A stretch of DNA of 64,000 nucleotides, taken from assembly GCA_900539185.1 (NCBI GenBank), contig UQBG01000013.1, positions 1-64,000 on the forward strand, given 5' to 3'. Shown here piece by piece: positions 1 through 9,173 of the stretch (the stretch's first letter is position 1; each line of letters starts with the position of its first letter). The stretch is from an uncultured Clostridium sp. Lineage in GTDB: Bacteria; Bacillota; Clostridia; Lachnospirales; Lachnospiraceae. The notes beneath the pieces were generated by a model, which was not told the origin of the DNA, made no database searches, and was given only the letters and a program-made list of their open reading frames with translations. The translations under genes and the position numbers were made by a program.

Positions 1-261
1 CATAGCTCCCAAATCCGTATCCTGCTGCTCTATTTGCTCAGCCACTTCTATCATAGCCGACGCCGTATGCTCCAGCATCCACTTATAGTTTCTCATAATT
101 ACTATCAACTGATTAAAGATATCTACATAGGTATGTGCTGTATCAGACTGCATGCTTCCTACATCTGCCGATACTGCTGACAGCTCAATCTGGTCGGCTT
201 CATTGGTCAGCCTGTTTACCAGCAGTTCATACTCTATACCTTCATATTTGATATCTGCCAT
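1..261 (-). CDS. Small helical T7SS/LXG-associated protein, C-terminus cut by the window edge
   Basis: The ATG at 261 directly follows the TAA stop (262-264) of the upstream gene, so the two are translationally coupled; 87 codons are open to the left edge. The visible part starts MADIKYEGIEY, is predicted helical and charged, and has no signal peptide or membrane segment. Size, fold and position resemble the small DUF5344-type helical proteins that sit between a DUF5082 protein and an LXG toxin in Bacillus yxi-type loci. Inference: it is a targeting partner or chaperone of a T7SS effector encoded beyond the left edge. The family assignment rests on context and general look, not on a clear motif. 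Confidence 0.55.
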   Translation of the reverse strand, partial: MADIKYEGIEYELLVNRLTNEADQIELSAVSADVGSMQSDTAHTYVDIFNQLIVIMRNYKWMLEHTASAMIEVAEQIEQQDTDLGAM

Positions 262-684
262 TTACTCTGCCCTCCGATTTATCTTTCTGTTATATCTTCG
301 AATATCTGTATTTAACCGACTGATTGTCCGATTCACAGTCCCTGCCTGGCTTTCCAGTTCTCCCATTCTTCTATTAATCTGTGACAATTGCTCATTCACA
401 TGACCAATCAGCTTACCCGTCGAATTTGTATAAAGATAATCCCGGCTTCCTTCCAGCACATTATATGCCGCTCCCTGCCAGCTTCCTTCCTCTATCTGAC
501 TGATATACACCTCACTCGTAGGTACTACACTGCTTATATTCGCCTGCTCCTGCTCCAGACACGCCTTTGCCTGCTGCAGCCGTGCATATTGTTCATTCAG
601 TGCATTTAGCTGTCCCTGAAAATCCGCCAGACTACTCTCCGCCTGCTTCTTTTTATTTCTTAATTCTTCTACTGTTTCCACCAA
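262..684 (-). CDS. Coiled-coil T7SS accessory protein (DUF5082-like)
   Basis: A 140-residue soluble, almost entirely helical protein. Residues about 1-48 and 90-140 look like coiled coil, joined by a turn carrying a W-x-G motif (SWQGAAY), as in WXG100-like and DUF5082 proteins. Start codons are non-ATG: TTG at 684 or GTG at 681, with an AGGA element located in the last codons of the upstream DUF4176 gene (stop at 688). It is in the T7SS operon and coupled to the next gene at 261. Inference: it pairs with the following small helical protein to escort an LXG-type effector to EssC. The family name is a moderate-confidence call. Confidence 0.6.
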   Translation of the reverse strand: MVETVEELRNKKKQAESSLADFQGQLNALNEQYARLQQAKACLEQEQANISSVVPTSEVYISQIEEGSWQGAAYNVLEGSRDYLYTNSTGKLIGHVNEQLSQINRRMGELESQAGTVNRTISRLNTDIRRYNRKINRRAE

Positions 685-687
685 CCA

Positions 688-1053
688 TCATCCTTCTGTC
701 TTCTTTCTATTCTGCAGGATTCTCGATGCATTTATCTGCCTGGCATCCCCTCTTGGAATGTCCGTCTGTTGAATCCATTCTAATATCGTTTCTCGCATCA
801 TCTCTTCGTCCTCATCTGCATACCCCTCCTGCACTACCTTATAGATATCCTTATGATTGAAGTAGGTTATCCGATCATTCAACATTCCTTCCGGATAAAG
901 TACTGCCGCATAGTCAAAGAAGTACATCTTTTCCTGTACCTGCACAATAACGCCTCTGCCTATAATAACCAGTTTTTTTACGTTTCCCTTTGCTATGACT
1001 ACACTTCCTACCGGATAGAGTTCCGGATCCTTTTTTTCCTTATGTTCTTCCAT
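688..1053 (-). CDS. DUF4176 domain protein (T7SS-associated)
   Basis: A 121-residue soluble protein whose N-terminal half carries the DUF4176 pattern: a P-V-G-S-V-V strand followed by K-L-V-I-I-G-R-G (residues about 15-33), then a Y-x-x-x-L-Y-P-E-G stretch near residue 55. DUF4176 proteins are recurrent, functionally uncharacterised members of Firmicutes T7SS/LXG loci. The gene lies between the WXG100 gene and the coiled-coil gene, separated from the former by a strong hairpin at 1079-1119. No catalytic motif is visible. Role in effector handling is inferred from conserved context only. Confidence 0.75.
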   Translation of the reverse strand: MEEHKEKKDPELYPVGSVVIAKGNVKKLVIIGRGVIVQVQEKMYFFDYAAVLYPEGMLNDRITYFNHKDIYKVVQEGYADEDEEMMRETILEWIQQTDIPRGDARQINASRILQNRKKTEG

Positions 1054-1078
1054 CTGTCTTTACCCCATTTCCTCTTAC

Positions 1079-1119
1079 GGGAAGCCTCCATAGCATGCAT
1101 TACTCTACGGAGGCTTCCC
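1079..1119 (-). promoter_or_regulatory. Strong RNA hairpin between the WXG100 gene and the effector-accessory genes
   Basis: The arms at 1079-1093 and 1105-1119 pair over 15 positions with a single G-U type exception, around an 11-base loop. On the transcribed (minus) strand no run of U follows, so it is not a classical intrinsic terminator. It is more likely a 3'-end stabiliser, processing site or partial attenuator separating the abundant WXG100 mRNA from the downstream genes. Confidence 0.6.
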
Positions 1120-1131
1120 CAGACTCCTACT

Positions 1132-1422
1132 TTATGAGAATGCACGACCGATGTTGGCATCGGTTTCCTCCAGAGTTGTTGCTGTTTTCTGTAATGCCTC
1201 TGAAATCTCATTGATCAAATTCTGTGCATCTACAAATCCCGGCCGAAGTTCCTGAAACTTTACAGCATATGCTTCACTTGCTGCACCTTCCCATTCTTCC
1301 TGCAAGGCTGTCAGCAGAGAATCCATCTTAGAGATAATTGCTCCCAGATTTTCTGCCTCTACTCCATACTCTGCTGCTCTCTGTCTCATCGTATCCGGTG
1401 AGATTCTGATTTGTCCTGTCAT
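1132..1422 (-). CDS. esxA: WXG100 family T7SS substrate (EsxA-like)
   Basis: A protein of 96 residues from the preferred ATG at 1422, which sits 8 bases after AGGAGG (1431-1436); an in-frame ATG at 1428 is only 2 bases from that element and is less likely. It is two helices joined by a W-E-G turn (EEWEGAAS, near residue 45), the defining motif of WXG100 proteins, and is close to the usual 97-100 residues. Such proteins form helical-hairpin dimers secreted through EssC and often co-secreted with effectors. It lies 47 bases downstream of essC in the same operon. No signal peptide is present, as expected. Calling it EsxA rather than another Esx paralogue is by analogy. Confidence 0.9.
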   Translation of the reverse strand: MTGQIRISPDTMRQRAAEYGVEAENLGAIISKMDSLLTALQEEWEGAASEAYAVKFQELRPGFVDAQNLINEISEALQKTATTLEETDANIGRAFS

Positions 1423-1469
1423 ATCCATGACCTCCTTTGTTTATTATATGTGATAAAGACTCTTGTCTA

Positions 1470-4400
1470 TTATCCTTTTCCTTCCGGTATGGGTGTCTTT
1501 ATCTTCTGTATCTCCATGTTACGGATATAGTATCCTTCTCCCACACCTATGCTCCGTTTATAACCATTTGCTATAGCCGGACTGATATCGGTTAATTTAA
1601 TAAGATTGATGTCTTCAAATACCAAATAATGCCTGTTATCTTTCACACATTTGTATGCCTCATGGGCGTTATATGGCACCATGACATTCGGTACCCGACC
1701 ATACAGAATAAAAATACCCAAGCTTCGGTATTTGCCTATGATATCCTTAAACAGCTCCATGCACTCTTTATCCTGACCGATGGCATTCACATGCTCCATA
1801 CCATTCAAAATCAATACTAAAAGAGGTTCTTCATCACACGCTTCCTGCCCTATCAAAAGCATCCGGTTATATCGTTCACTTAATTGTATGTGAATCTCTC
1901 TTATACACTGTACTGCTTGATCCGGCACCGTTGAATATTTCTTAATACAGCTCTGTTCTCTGACTCCTGCCAGCTTTCTTCGAACATCATCCAGCAAGTA
2001 AACCTCATATTTCTCACAACAGCTCTCCACCTGATTTCTTTTATTCATATATTGAAGCATTGATCGTATAAAGGTCGTCTTTCCTGCGTGATCTCTGCCT
2101 GACAGTGTCAATATATGCGCTTCACGAAGTCGAATGGTCACCGGAAGTACCTCACTGTACTCCAAGCCAATCGGATACTCATACGCCTCCCGTTTCCCGG
2201 TCATTTCTATCAAAGCCTCCTGACAGAGTATTTCCGGTATCACCGGAATCCTTCTGGCACTTCCGGTATTCCGCTGATTCAACATATTAATAAAGCTACG
2301 CATTTCAGATACCCGTTCAACCTCCCGCTCACCCTCAAAGGCTAACGCCGTCTGACACTCATACTTGTTCTTTACTATCTCCGTCAGGCATCTACCCGGT
2401 ATCGCATCCGGACGTTCTTTGCAGTACTCAAATAAACTGTTATATTCGCTCTGATCGTTACAGGTATAGGCTATTTTATTTGAAAAATTTGACAGATAAC
2501 GATATCCTATGCCAGAGCATATCGTACTGGTCATAACTACTGTTACCCCTAGAGAATGACCATCTCTACATATATCTAACAGTTCATCCTTGTCTGTTAA
2601 ATACAATTCCCTTAATGCTGTAAAGTTATCTATAACCAGTAAAATCAAAGGCATAGGTGCTACATGCATATTGGCATCTAATTCCATATATGCACTATAA
2701 GAAGTAACCCCCAGCTGTAGCAGTCGATTCTTACGATCATTCATCTCTTTATGTATCAGTTTAAAAAGATTCCGGTACTTTTCATCCTCGCCCGCACATA
2801 CTACACCTCCACAATGATGTAATTGATCAAATACACTAAGAACTCTTGTTCCAAAATCCAACACATAAAAATTGAACTCTTCCGGCGTGTAATGTTCTGC
2901 TAAATATCGAATCATATATTCCAATAAATTTGTTTTTCCATACAAGGAAGATCCTATTATAACTGTATTATTCTGCATCACATCCAATCTCTGAATTCCC
3001 TGATACTGGTTATCCGGATCGTCATAGATTCCAATCGGTATCTGAAATACCTGCTCCGGATTCATATCTGCCTGTTTCAGTTGCGTATAACCGATTTGTT
3101 CCGGTAACTGTGGCATACAGATATCCGGCACCTTTTCAACCTTTTTCCTCCGGCAGTAGTCTGCAACATAATCTACAATGGCCGTCAACTCTGTATATGC
3201 ATTTTCATCCTGTTGCTCCTTTTCCTGACGATAAATCACCTTTCTTTTTCCATTCTCTTCGATCTGTTCCAGTGTATAAGCTGTCTTTTCTACCGTCTGA
3301 CTCGTCCGAATTGGAGCCCCACTATACGCTGACTGAAATAATTCAAAGATCTCATTATTTCCTACTTGTAGGTATGCCCGACCCGGTTCCCGTATCTCGG
3401 CAGCCAGTGGACTCCTTAAGACCTCATTGCTATCTTCCTTATTTTGCACCTTCAGACATAACTTGAACTTTGAATTACTCCATATCTGTTCATTTACCTG
3501 TCCAGCCGGTTTTTGAGTAGCAAGAATCAAGTGAACTCCCAGACTTCGTCCAATCCGGGCAGCACTAATCAACTCTTTCATAAACTCCGGTTGTTCCGCC
3601 TTTAACTCAGCAAACTCATCAACAATAATAATGAGATGGGGAAGAATCGGCATATGCGGATTATCTTTTCTAACCTGAATATATGCATCAATCCGATTCA
3701 CGCCTGCTTCAGCAAAGCATCTCTGCCTCTTTTTCAATTCAGCCTTAATCGATTTTAAAGAACGATCAATCGCCTTGCCATCTATATTCGTAATTGCCCC
3801 AACCAAATGCGGCAGATTGCGGAACTGATTTACCATACCGCCCCCCTTGAAGTCGATGATCATAAAACTGACTTCATGTGGGTGATACAAGATAGCCATG
3901 GATAGAATGTAACTCTGAAGAATTTCACTTTTACCGGAACCTGTTGTTCCAGCCACCAGTCCATGTGGTCCGTGTGCCTTTTCATGAAGATCTAAGTATA
4001 CGATTTCGTCTTTTGCATTTACTCCAAGAGGTGCTGCCAGTGTCCTGGCCACATCACTTTCTCCCCAGCGTTTATCCAAATCCAGCTTCTTTACATTCGT
4101 TATCTTTAGTAGTTCGTATAAGGTAATTGATTTGACCAGTGTATTCTCCAAACTAACCTCTTCGGTATATACCGGTGCCAAGCGCAATGCAATTTCCTCG
4201 GCCTGTCCACTGCCAAGGGGAGTATACCGGAAGGTTTGTATCCGGTTCTCATCCTTTGCCCACAAAAGTGTTCCTTCCCTCTTTTGTGCATTTATCCGCA
4301 AAACTCTGTCACAACCTAATGGCAGTCGACTTTCCTGTTCCTCAAAGAACAGAAAGGTAAATCCATATTGACCTGCATGTTTTAAGTAGCGCGATACCGG

Positions 4401-6053
4401 ATGTGTCCGGATGCCTATATCATTTAATACAAATACAACATATTCCGGCAGATATCCCCCTTTATTGCCCAGATCCTCCCGCATAGAAAATATTTTGTAC
4501 ATATATTCAAGGATATTTTTACGGCTTTCTTCATCTATGACAATCAACCGAAGATCTCCATCGTTCACATGTGGCAGATATCGTGCCCAGAGCACTTGTT
4601 TTTTCTGCTGTTCACCGGCAATTAAAATAATTTTAATCTCCGTATGGTAATGTCTGGTACACAAATCAGTTACCCAGTTGCGTACTAATTCCCCTACCTG
4701 TTCTGCCTCCAAAACGATCCCGGCTGCATGAATCTGCTTCAGATCCAATGTAATTGGTACATCTTCCAGCACTTCATAAGTCTTCGCTATCTGTTCCGGT
4801 ATAATAGCCAGCCCATCACGAATCTCCATCTGCTCCTGCTGTCTGAACTCTATCTGCCTACATGAAGGAAGCGTTCCTCTTCCGAGATACAGATTCAGAT
4901 AATCAGGATCTCCCAACTGACACCGAAAAAGATCTGCGGAGAATTCTTGTACCATCTGATACTCTTGTTGTACCGTCGGATACAGTTTTTCCAGATATTG
5001 CTTTTCTTCTATACGCGCCTCCTGAATTTCCTGTTTCTTTTTTTCAATATAGTTCTTATAGGTTTCTTCCCTTTTTTTGTAATTAACCTTGTATTCCTTA
5101 TGATTGCTGACAAACGATATAATGGTAGTGACAATACCGATTCCCATTGTACATGCACTAAACAGAATAAAGGTTCCTCCACCTCCGAGTACTCCCCTTA
5201 ATACAACCGTCAATACTAACATAGCCAGCATAGGCAACAGGCTTTTTAATATATTTCCTTCCGGTCTTTTAACCTCCTCCGGTGGATTCAGAATGCTGAT
5301 AGCCTCATCTGATTTTTGTGGAAGCACCCTTGTATTTCTGTAAAACATAGGATACTGCTTCATCTGTTCTGAAAGGTTCTGTATATATGAGTCACGATTA
5401 TGAATGATAATCTGCTTCCCTTCGGTAGTTCGTAAAATACCTTCGCTGTAATAAAAGTTATACCCCAACACCCGTATGAAATCCCAATCCTGCAGTTTTG
5501 TCCGACTCCGTATGATGTTGCCATTCAAATATAATCCATACCTGCAGCGTATATGATCAATATAGATCCCCTCCGGAGACACTTGCAGTTCAAATCGACT
5601 ATCGCTCATGAGATCATCAGAAATCTGAATTTCACAGTCTGGCTCTCCTCCTATATGAATCACATTTTCTTCCGGTCTTGATGATACATGGATAGGAATA
5701 CTTCGATAATAATCCTGATGAACTTCATCAAAATCAATAACAAACCGAAAACGAAGCACTTCTGAACCATCCGATACGCTTTTGATACAAAAGTCATCGC
5801 CGTGTGTTAGTTTTCGCGTAAACTGTTTCAGTATACCTTCCGCAGATATATATACATCGGTTTCACAATCTAACTGCCAAGATCCATCCTCATTCCTACT
5901 TACCATCACTGAATATGGTTTCTTTACCCGTTTATGGAACATAGTGTAATCGCTTGTATCTATATTTCCGATGTGTATCTCTTCTTGTTTATTTAGACAA
6001 ATCTCTTGATATATCGATTCATCTGTCAGCACAATCTTGTATTGTTCCGCCAT
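1470..6053 (-). CDS. essC: EssC, FtsK/SpoIIIE-type ATPase of the type VII secretion system
   Basis: The motor of Firmicutes T7SS, 1527 residues. Residues 1-220 hold two FHA-like regions; about 270-288 and 294-315 are two membrane segments; then come a charged linker and three tandem ATPase domains. Domain 1 has a canonical P-loop (GTTGSGKSE, near 700) and Walker B (VDEFAEL, near 811). Domain 2 has GSSLYGKT (near 1034) with a Walker B-like V-I-D-N lacking the glutamate. Domain 3 has GRDHAGKT (near 1319), but the expected Walker B strand reads L-I-L-N-G, without the acid. Domain 1 is therefore probably the main hydrolytic site and domains 2-3 substrate-binding or regulatory. Flanked by esaB and the WXG100 gene. 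RBS GGAG before the ATG at 6053. Confidence 0.95.
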   Translation of the reverse strand: MAEQYKIVLTDESIYQEICLNKQEEIHIGNIDTSDYTMFHKRVKKPYSVMVSRNEDGSWQLDCETDVYISAEGILKQFTRKLTHGDDFCIKSVSDGSEVLRFRFVIDFDEVHQDYYRSIPIHVSSRPEENVIHIGGEPDCEIQISDDLMSDSRFELQVSPEGIYIDHIRCRYGLYLNGNIIRSRTKLQDWDFIRVLGYNFYYSEGILRTTEGKQIIIHNRDSYIQNLSEQMKQYPMFYRNTRVLPQKSDEAISILNPPEEVKRPEGNILKSLLPMLAMLVLTVVLRGVLGGGGTFILFSACTMGIGIVTTIISFVSNHKEYKVNYKKREETYKNYIEKKKQEIQEARIEEKQYLEKLYPTVQQEYQMVQEFSADLFRCQLGDPDYLNLYLGRGTLPSCRQIEFRQQEQMEIRDGLAIIPEQIAKTYEVLEDVPITLDLKQIHAAGIVLEAEQVGELVRNWVTDLCTRHYHTEIKIILIAGEQQKKQVLWARYLPHVNDGDLRLIVIDEESRKNILEYMYKIFSMREDLGNKGGYLPEYVVFVLNDIGIRTHPVSRYLKHAGQYGFTFLFFEEQESRLPLGCDRVLRINAQKREGTLLWAKDENRIQTFRYTPLGSGQAEEIALRLAPVYTEEVSLENTLVKSITLYELLKITNVKKLDLDKRWGESDVARTLAAPLGVNAKDEIVYLDLHEKAHGPHGLVAGTTGSGKSEILQSYILSMAILYHPHEVSFMIIDFKGGGMVNQFRNLPHLVGAITNIDGKAIDRSLKSIKAELKKRQRCFAEAGVNRIDAYIQVRKDNPHMPILPHLIIIVDEFAELKAEQPEFMKELISAARIGRSLGVHLILATQKPAGQVNEQIWSNSKFKLCLKVQNKEDSNEVLRSPLAAEIREPGRAYLQVGNNEIFELFQSAYSGAPIRTSQTVEKTAYTLEQIEENGKRKVIYRQEKEQQDENAYTELTAIVDYVADYCRRKKVEKVPDICMPQLPEQIGYTQLKQADMNPEQVFQIPIGIYDDPDNQYQGIQRLDVMQNNTVIIGSSLYGKTNLLEYMIRYLAEHYTPEEFNFYVLDFGTRVLSVFDQLHHCGGVVCAGEDEKYRNLFKLIHKEMNDRKNRLLQLGVTSYSAYMELDANMHVAPMPLILLVIDNFTALRELYLTDKDELLDICRDGHSLGVTVVMTSTICSGIGYRYLSNFSNKIAYTCNDQSEYNSLFEYCKERPDAIPGRCLTEIVKNKYECQTALAFEGEREVERVSEMRSFINMLNQRNTGSARRIPVIPEILCQEALIEMTGKREAYEYPIGLEYSEVLPVTIRLREAHILTLSGRDHAGKTTFIRSMLQYMNKRNQVESCCEKYEVYLLDDVRRKLAGVREQSCIKKYSTVPDQAVQCIREIHIQLSERYNRMLLIGQEACDEEPLLVLILNGMEHVNAIGQDKECMELFKDIIGKYRSLGIFILYGRVPNVMVPYNAHEAYKCVKDNRHYLVFEDINLIKLTDISPAIANGYKRSIGVGEGYYIRNMEIQKIKTPIPEGKG

Positions 6054-6084
6054 TTTATCCTCCCATCTCTATGGATTTGTATTT

Positions 6085-6330
6085 CTATGGAATATGAATA
6101 ATGCTTCCATTATGAATTCCGTATTCTCGTAATTTCTGAGATCCCCTTATTAGACATATAGGATTCTCACCTCTTAAACTATAACTTCTAAGCTGTTCTT
6201 CTGTATATTCCATCTGATACGCCTTATTTATTCCTTGTACAAGTTCATAAGCTGTTATATCAATTGGAACACTAAGATCTTCTTCCGGTCTTCCATCTCG
6301 AAACATTACTCTCACTGTACATCTTTCCAT
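6085..6330 (-). CDS. esaB: EsaB/YukD-like ubiquitin-fold T7SS protein
   Basis: An 81-residue protein with the ubiquitin-like beta-grasp pattern of YukD/EsaB: an initial V-R-V-M strand, an amphipathic helix (ELVQGINKAYQ), and a C-terminal I-H-N-G-S-I-I-H-I strand. In characterised T7SSb systems EsaB is a cytosolic component required for, or modulating, secretion; unlike ubiquitin it is not conjugated. The gene lies 31 bases upstream of essC and 22 bases downstream of the MinD-like ATPase gene. RBS GGAG before ATG 6330. The fold and neighbourhood agree, so the call is firm even though sequence conservation in this family is low. Confidence 0.85.
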   Translation of the reverse strand: MERCTVRVMFRDGRPEEDLSVPIDITAYELVQGINKAYQMEYTEEQLRSYSLRGENPICLIRGSQKLREYGIHNGSIIHIP

Positions 6331-6352
6331 CGTCTTCTCCTCTAATATTCTG

Positions 6353-7411
6353 TTATATACACCGCACTGCCAGTTGTTCTAATTGCTCTTTTAGCCTCTC
6401 CTGTAGTCTATCCATATCCATCTGCTGATTTATAATCGGTATATACTCTTTCACTTCTGCTCCTATACTGGCACGAAGACTTGCAGTTAGATGTTCCGCT
6501 TCCGTCTGTTGATACTGATTGCATACAAAAATAAACCGTTCCATATCCTGTATATCCATGTTCTGAATAAAACATCGCATTCTTTCTACCATGGATATAT
6601 GCTGTCCGCCTATACACACTACATAATCAGCCATCCCCATAAGCTGTATCATCTCCGGCAATAGTTCAGACATCATGTCTACAATTATATAATCGTAGTG
6701 ATTCAGGTTCTTTATCTCATCAATTATTTCAGTATATGCTGCAAGCGGTATCCCCAACGATGTCAATGACATTCGGGTAGGCGGAAAGTAATCAAACCCA
6801 TACTTACAGATTGCATTTTGAATCTCTTCTTCCCCTATATCACTTCCCTTTGCCAGCTTCCACTCTAATTTTTTGTCGAGTAAAACGCCCTCCTGAAAGA
6901 GGTATCCAAAGTCCTGCAAAGTAGATGGATTGATATATAACACCTTTTTATATAGATGTGCATAACCCTTACACAAGCCATAGGCAATCGTTGTTGTCCC
7001 TATTCCTCCTATCGGAGAATAAACTGCTATTATCTTTGTTCCCTTTTTATCTACCCCTTCTCCCGGATTTCTAAGTTCTATATGATCATTTATCAAATCA
7101 TAGATAACCTCTGGCTTCAGGTAACGATTAATTCCTATAAATGAGTCCCGATATTTCATCAGTGCTTCTTTTTGTTCGTCTAGCAAAAACACTTTGGAAA
7201 AATCTGTCAAATCCAGTTTCTCATAGTAATACTCACGTCCCAGAATAAGTACTGTATCCTGCTTCTGTTCCTGCATAACATTCGTTAACAAATATTGACT
7301 ATCTGTCACTACATGTAACCTTACTCTATCATCTAATTTGCGTAGAATATACTCTGACAGTAACATAGCATATTCTGTTTCCTTACATGCAATTATAATC
7401 GTTGTTATCAT
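6353..7411 (-). CDS. MinD/ParA-like P-loop ATPase in the T7SS operon
   Basis: A 352-residue protein. An N-terminal receiver-like region of about 100 residues precedes a deviant Walker A motif (P-I-G-G-I-G-T-T-T, residues about 132-142), followed by a strand with I-I-V-D-M-M (Walker B-like) near residue 230. The signature lysine of MinD/ParA (K-G-G-x-G-K) is missing: the loop reads GGIGTTT, so ATP hydrolysis may be reduced or lost. The layout resembles CpaE/TadZ-type pilus-localising ATPases. It overlaps the upstream FHA gene by four bases (ATGA), so they are co-translated. Inference: it positions or regulates the secretion apparatus. It is not a member of the classical six-gene ess set. Confidence 0.8.
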   Translation of the reverse strand: MITTIIIACKETEYAMLLSEYILRKLDDRVRLHVVTDSQYLLTNVMQEQKQDTVLILGREYYYEKLDLTDFSKVFLLDEQKEALMKYRDSFIGINRYLKPEVIYDLINDHIELRNPGEGVDKKGTKIIAVYSPIGGIGTTTIAYGLCKGYAHLYKKVLYINPSTLQDFGYLFQEGVLLDKKLEWKLAKGSDIGEEEIQNAICKYGFDYFPPTRMSLTSLGIPLAAYTEIIDEIKNLNHYDYIIVDMMSELLPEMIQLMGMADYVVCIGGQHISMVERMRCFIQNMDIQDMERFIFVCNQYQQTEAEHLTASLRASIGAEVKEYIPIINQQMDMDRLQERLKEQLEQLAVRCI

Positions 7412-8391
7412 CTGATGGTTTCACCTCCGGATACATTGGTCACTGTCAACTCCAGATCCGCCAAAGTGATACGATCTCCCGGTGAAATCTCAACAGTTTG
7501 CTGCGATTGGATTCGAATACCATTTACATAAGTTCCATTTGTACTATTTTCATCAATGATATAGTTTCGACCATTTATATTTCTGATTCGACAATGAAGC
7601 CGGCTGATATTGCTGTTATTGATACAATAATCACAGTCTTCCTTCCGGTGTCCAAGTCGCATATCCGGACGATCTATCAATATCTGTGTGGACTGATCTT
7701 TGCTGATCAATGCAATCTGCACTTGATAGCTTTCCTGCAAAATACTAGTCTCAGCATATTGTTGCGTTTCTGTTTGTGCTTGATCTGCATATAAAATTTC
7801 ATAATGACCAGGTGCGCTACTCTCACGATAATTTCCCAGATGTAACAGTATACGATCCTTTAAGTTCTCTATGGTGTTACGTGGATTTTCTAATTCATGC
7901 AACACCCCATCCATTATTCCACCTTGCAGCCGCTTAACGCTTTTAAGTTCACCTATTATTTGACGCCTCAGGTTTTCTCCTGCCTTATATATATATTCCC
8001 GATTACTTGTTAAATTCAAAGGCAGATATATAAAGTATGGTTGTAAGTTTTCTATATCTAAATATATAGAATTGATATCTAAATCAACCGATTCCATATG
8101 GATAAAACTAATATTCTGCATCTCCAGATACCCGTCCAAAATCTTTACAACGACTGTAGCAAATGCATTTCCTCCCAGTGTCTGTGCTGCCTGATGTAAT
8201 GTATAGTAATCTTCCAGATGATAAAGCAGTTGAGTTTTTCCGTTATATAGCATGCGATGGCAATGAAGAAACTGTACACTCTGTGATGCCCGAATCCCCT
8301 TATATCCGGCTTCATAAAAATATCCGGGATTATCCAAGATATAAGCTCTATAATTTCTTCCCATAGACATATGTACTCCCTGAAATTGCAT
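7408..8391 (-). CDS. DUF6382-FHA domain protein, first visible gene of the T7SS operon
   Basis: A 327-residue protein. The N-terminal part (about 1-190) matches the DUF6382 style found fused to FHA domains in Lachnospiraceae; the C-terminal part (about 235-320) is a canonical FHA domain with L-G-H-R (Arg contacting phosphothreonine), S-R-L-H-C and N-G-T-Y-V-N motifs. FHA domains bind phosphothreonine peptides, implying input from a Ser/Thr kinase. No membrane segment is visible. The start is ambiguous: ATG 8391 (GAGAGGG upstream) or ATG 8370 (AGGGAG upstream). It heads the operon with the MinD-like ATPase. Inference: a phospho-dependent assembly factor, possibly taking the place of EssB, which is not seen. 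Confidence 0.8.
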   Translation of the reverse strand: MQFQGVHMSMGRNYRAYILDNPGYFYEAGYKGIRASQSVQFLHCHRMLYNGKTQLLYHLEDYYTLHQAAQTLGGNAFATVVVKILDGYLEMQNISFIHMESVDLDINSIYLDIENLQPYFIYLPLNLTSNREYIYKAGENLRRQIIGELKSVKRLQGGIMDGVLHELENPRNTIENLKDRILLHLGNYRESSAPGHYEILYADQAQTETQQYAETSILQESYQVQIALISKDQSTQILIDRPDMRLGHRKEDCDYCINNSNISRLHCRIRNINGRNYIIDENSTNGTYVNGIRIQSQQTVEISPGDRITLADLELTVTNVSGGETIR

Positions 8392-8622
8392 GTTAATGCC
8401 CTCTCTTTATCATGATATCAGTATTTATCATTTATTCTCTCTATCAGTTTTTACTTTATAATAGTATAATCTCAATAGAATATTTATTGTTTTTTTAGAG
8501 AATTGTTTCAAAAAATATTCTGCTCTTTAAGAATTTTGTAAACAAAAAACCGTTGCATATTCCTCAAAGAATGACTACACTATAAATAGTAGCAATGGAA
8601 CGATTTATGAGGGATACAAACT

Positions 8623-9111
8623 ATGGAACAAACTCGTTTAGAGGAAGGGATTCGGATTCTTCACGAAGAACTTCATCATTTAAAGTCCACACGTTTTACT
8701 GAGAATAAGAGCTTTATTCAGCATGGGACAACTACGCTGTATCAGCACTGCGTTTCTGTCGCATACCGCAGTATTATTATTGCCGTAAAGTTCCATCTGA
8801 ATGTCGATATGCGTTCTATGATCCGGGGAGCCTTACTTCATGACTACTATCTGTATGACTGGCATAATAAGGATACACGGGTACGCCTTCACGGCTTTCA
8901 CCATCCCAGGGTAGCGTGCACGAATGCGACTCGTGACTTTCAGTTAAATCCAATCGAACAGGATATCATCCGCAAGCATATGTTTCCACTTACACCAAAG
9001 CCGCCGATGCATAAGGAGAGCTGGGTGATCTGTGTTGCAGATAAGCTTTGCTCTACACAGGAAACGCTGAAGATGGGAACCTCTTTCTGGAAACCGGTCG
9101 AATTCATATAG
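8623..9111 (+). CDS. HD-domain metal-dependent phosphohydrolase
   Basis: A 162-residue protein with the HD pattern: H-x-x-S-V-A-Y near residue 43, L-L-H-D-Y-Y-L-Y-D near 72, H-H-P-R near 92 and a distal D near 133 (CVADK). This is typical of short HD hydrolases acting on nucleotides or other phosphate esters. RBS GAGGGA lies upstream of ATG 8623. It is divergent from the T7SS operon (231-base shared upstream region) and 62 bases before the thiol lipoprotein gene, with which it may or may not be co-transcribed. The substrate cannot be deduced. Confidence 0.85.
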   Translation: MEQTRLEEGIRILHEELHHLKSTRFTENKSFIQHGTTTLYQHCVSVAYRSIIIAVKFHLNVDMRSMIRGALLHDYYLYDWHNKDTRVRLHGFHHPRVACTNATRDFQLNPIEQDIIRKHMFPLTPKPPMHKESWVICVADKLCSTQETLKMGTSFWKPVEFI

Positions 9112-9173
9112 CATCTATTCACTACCAAACAGATCCATGAAACATGCATAATCATGATAGGGGGGGAAGCATT

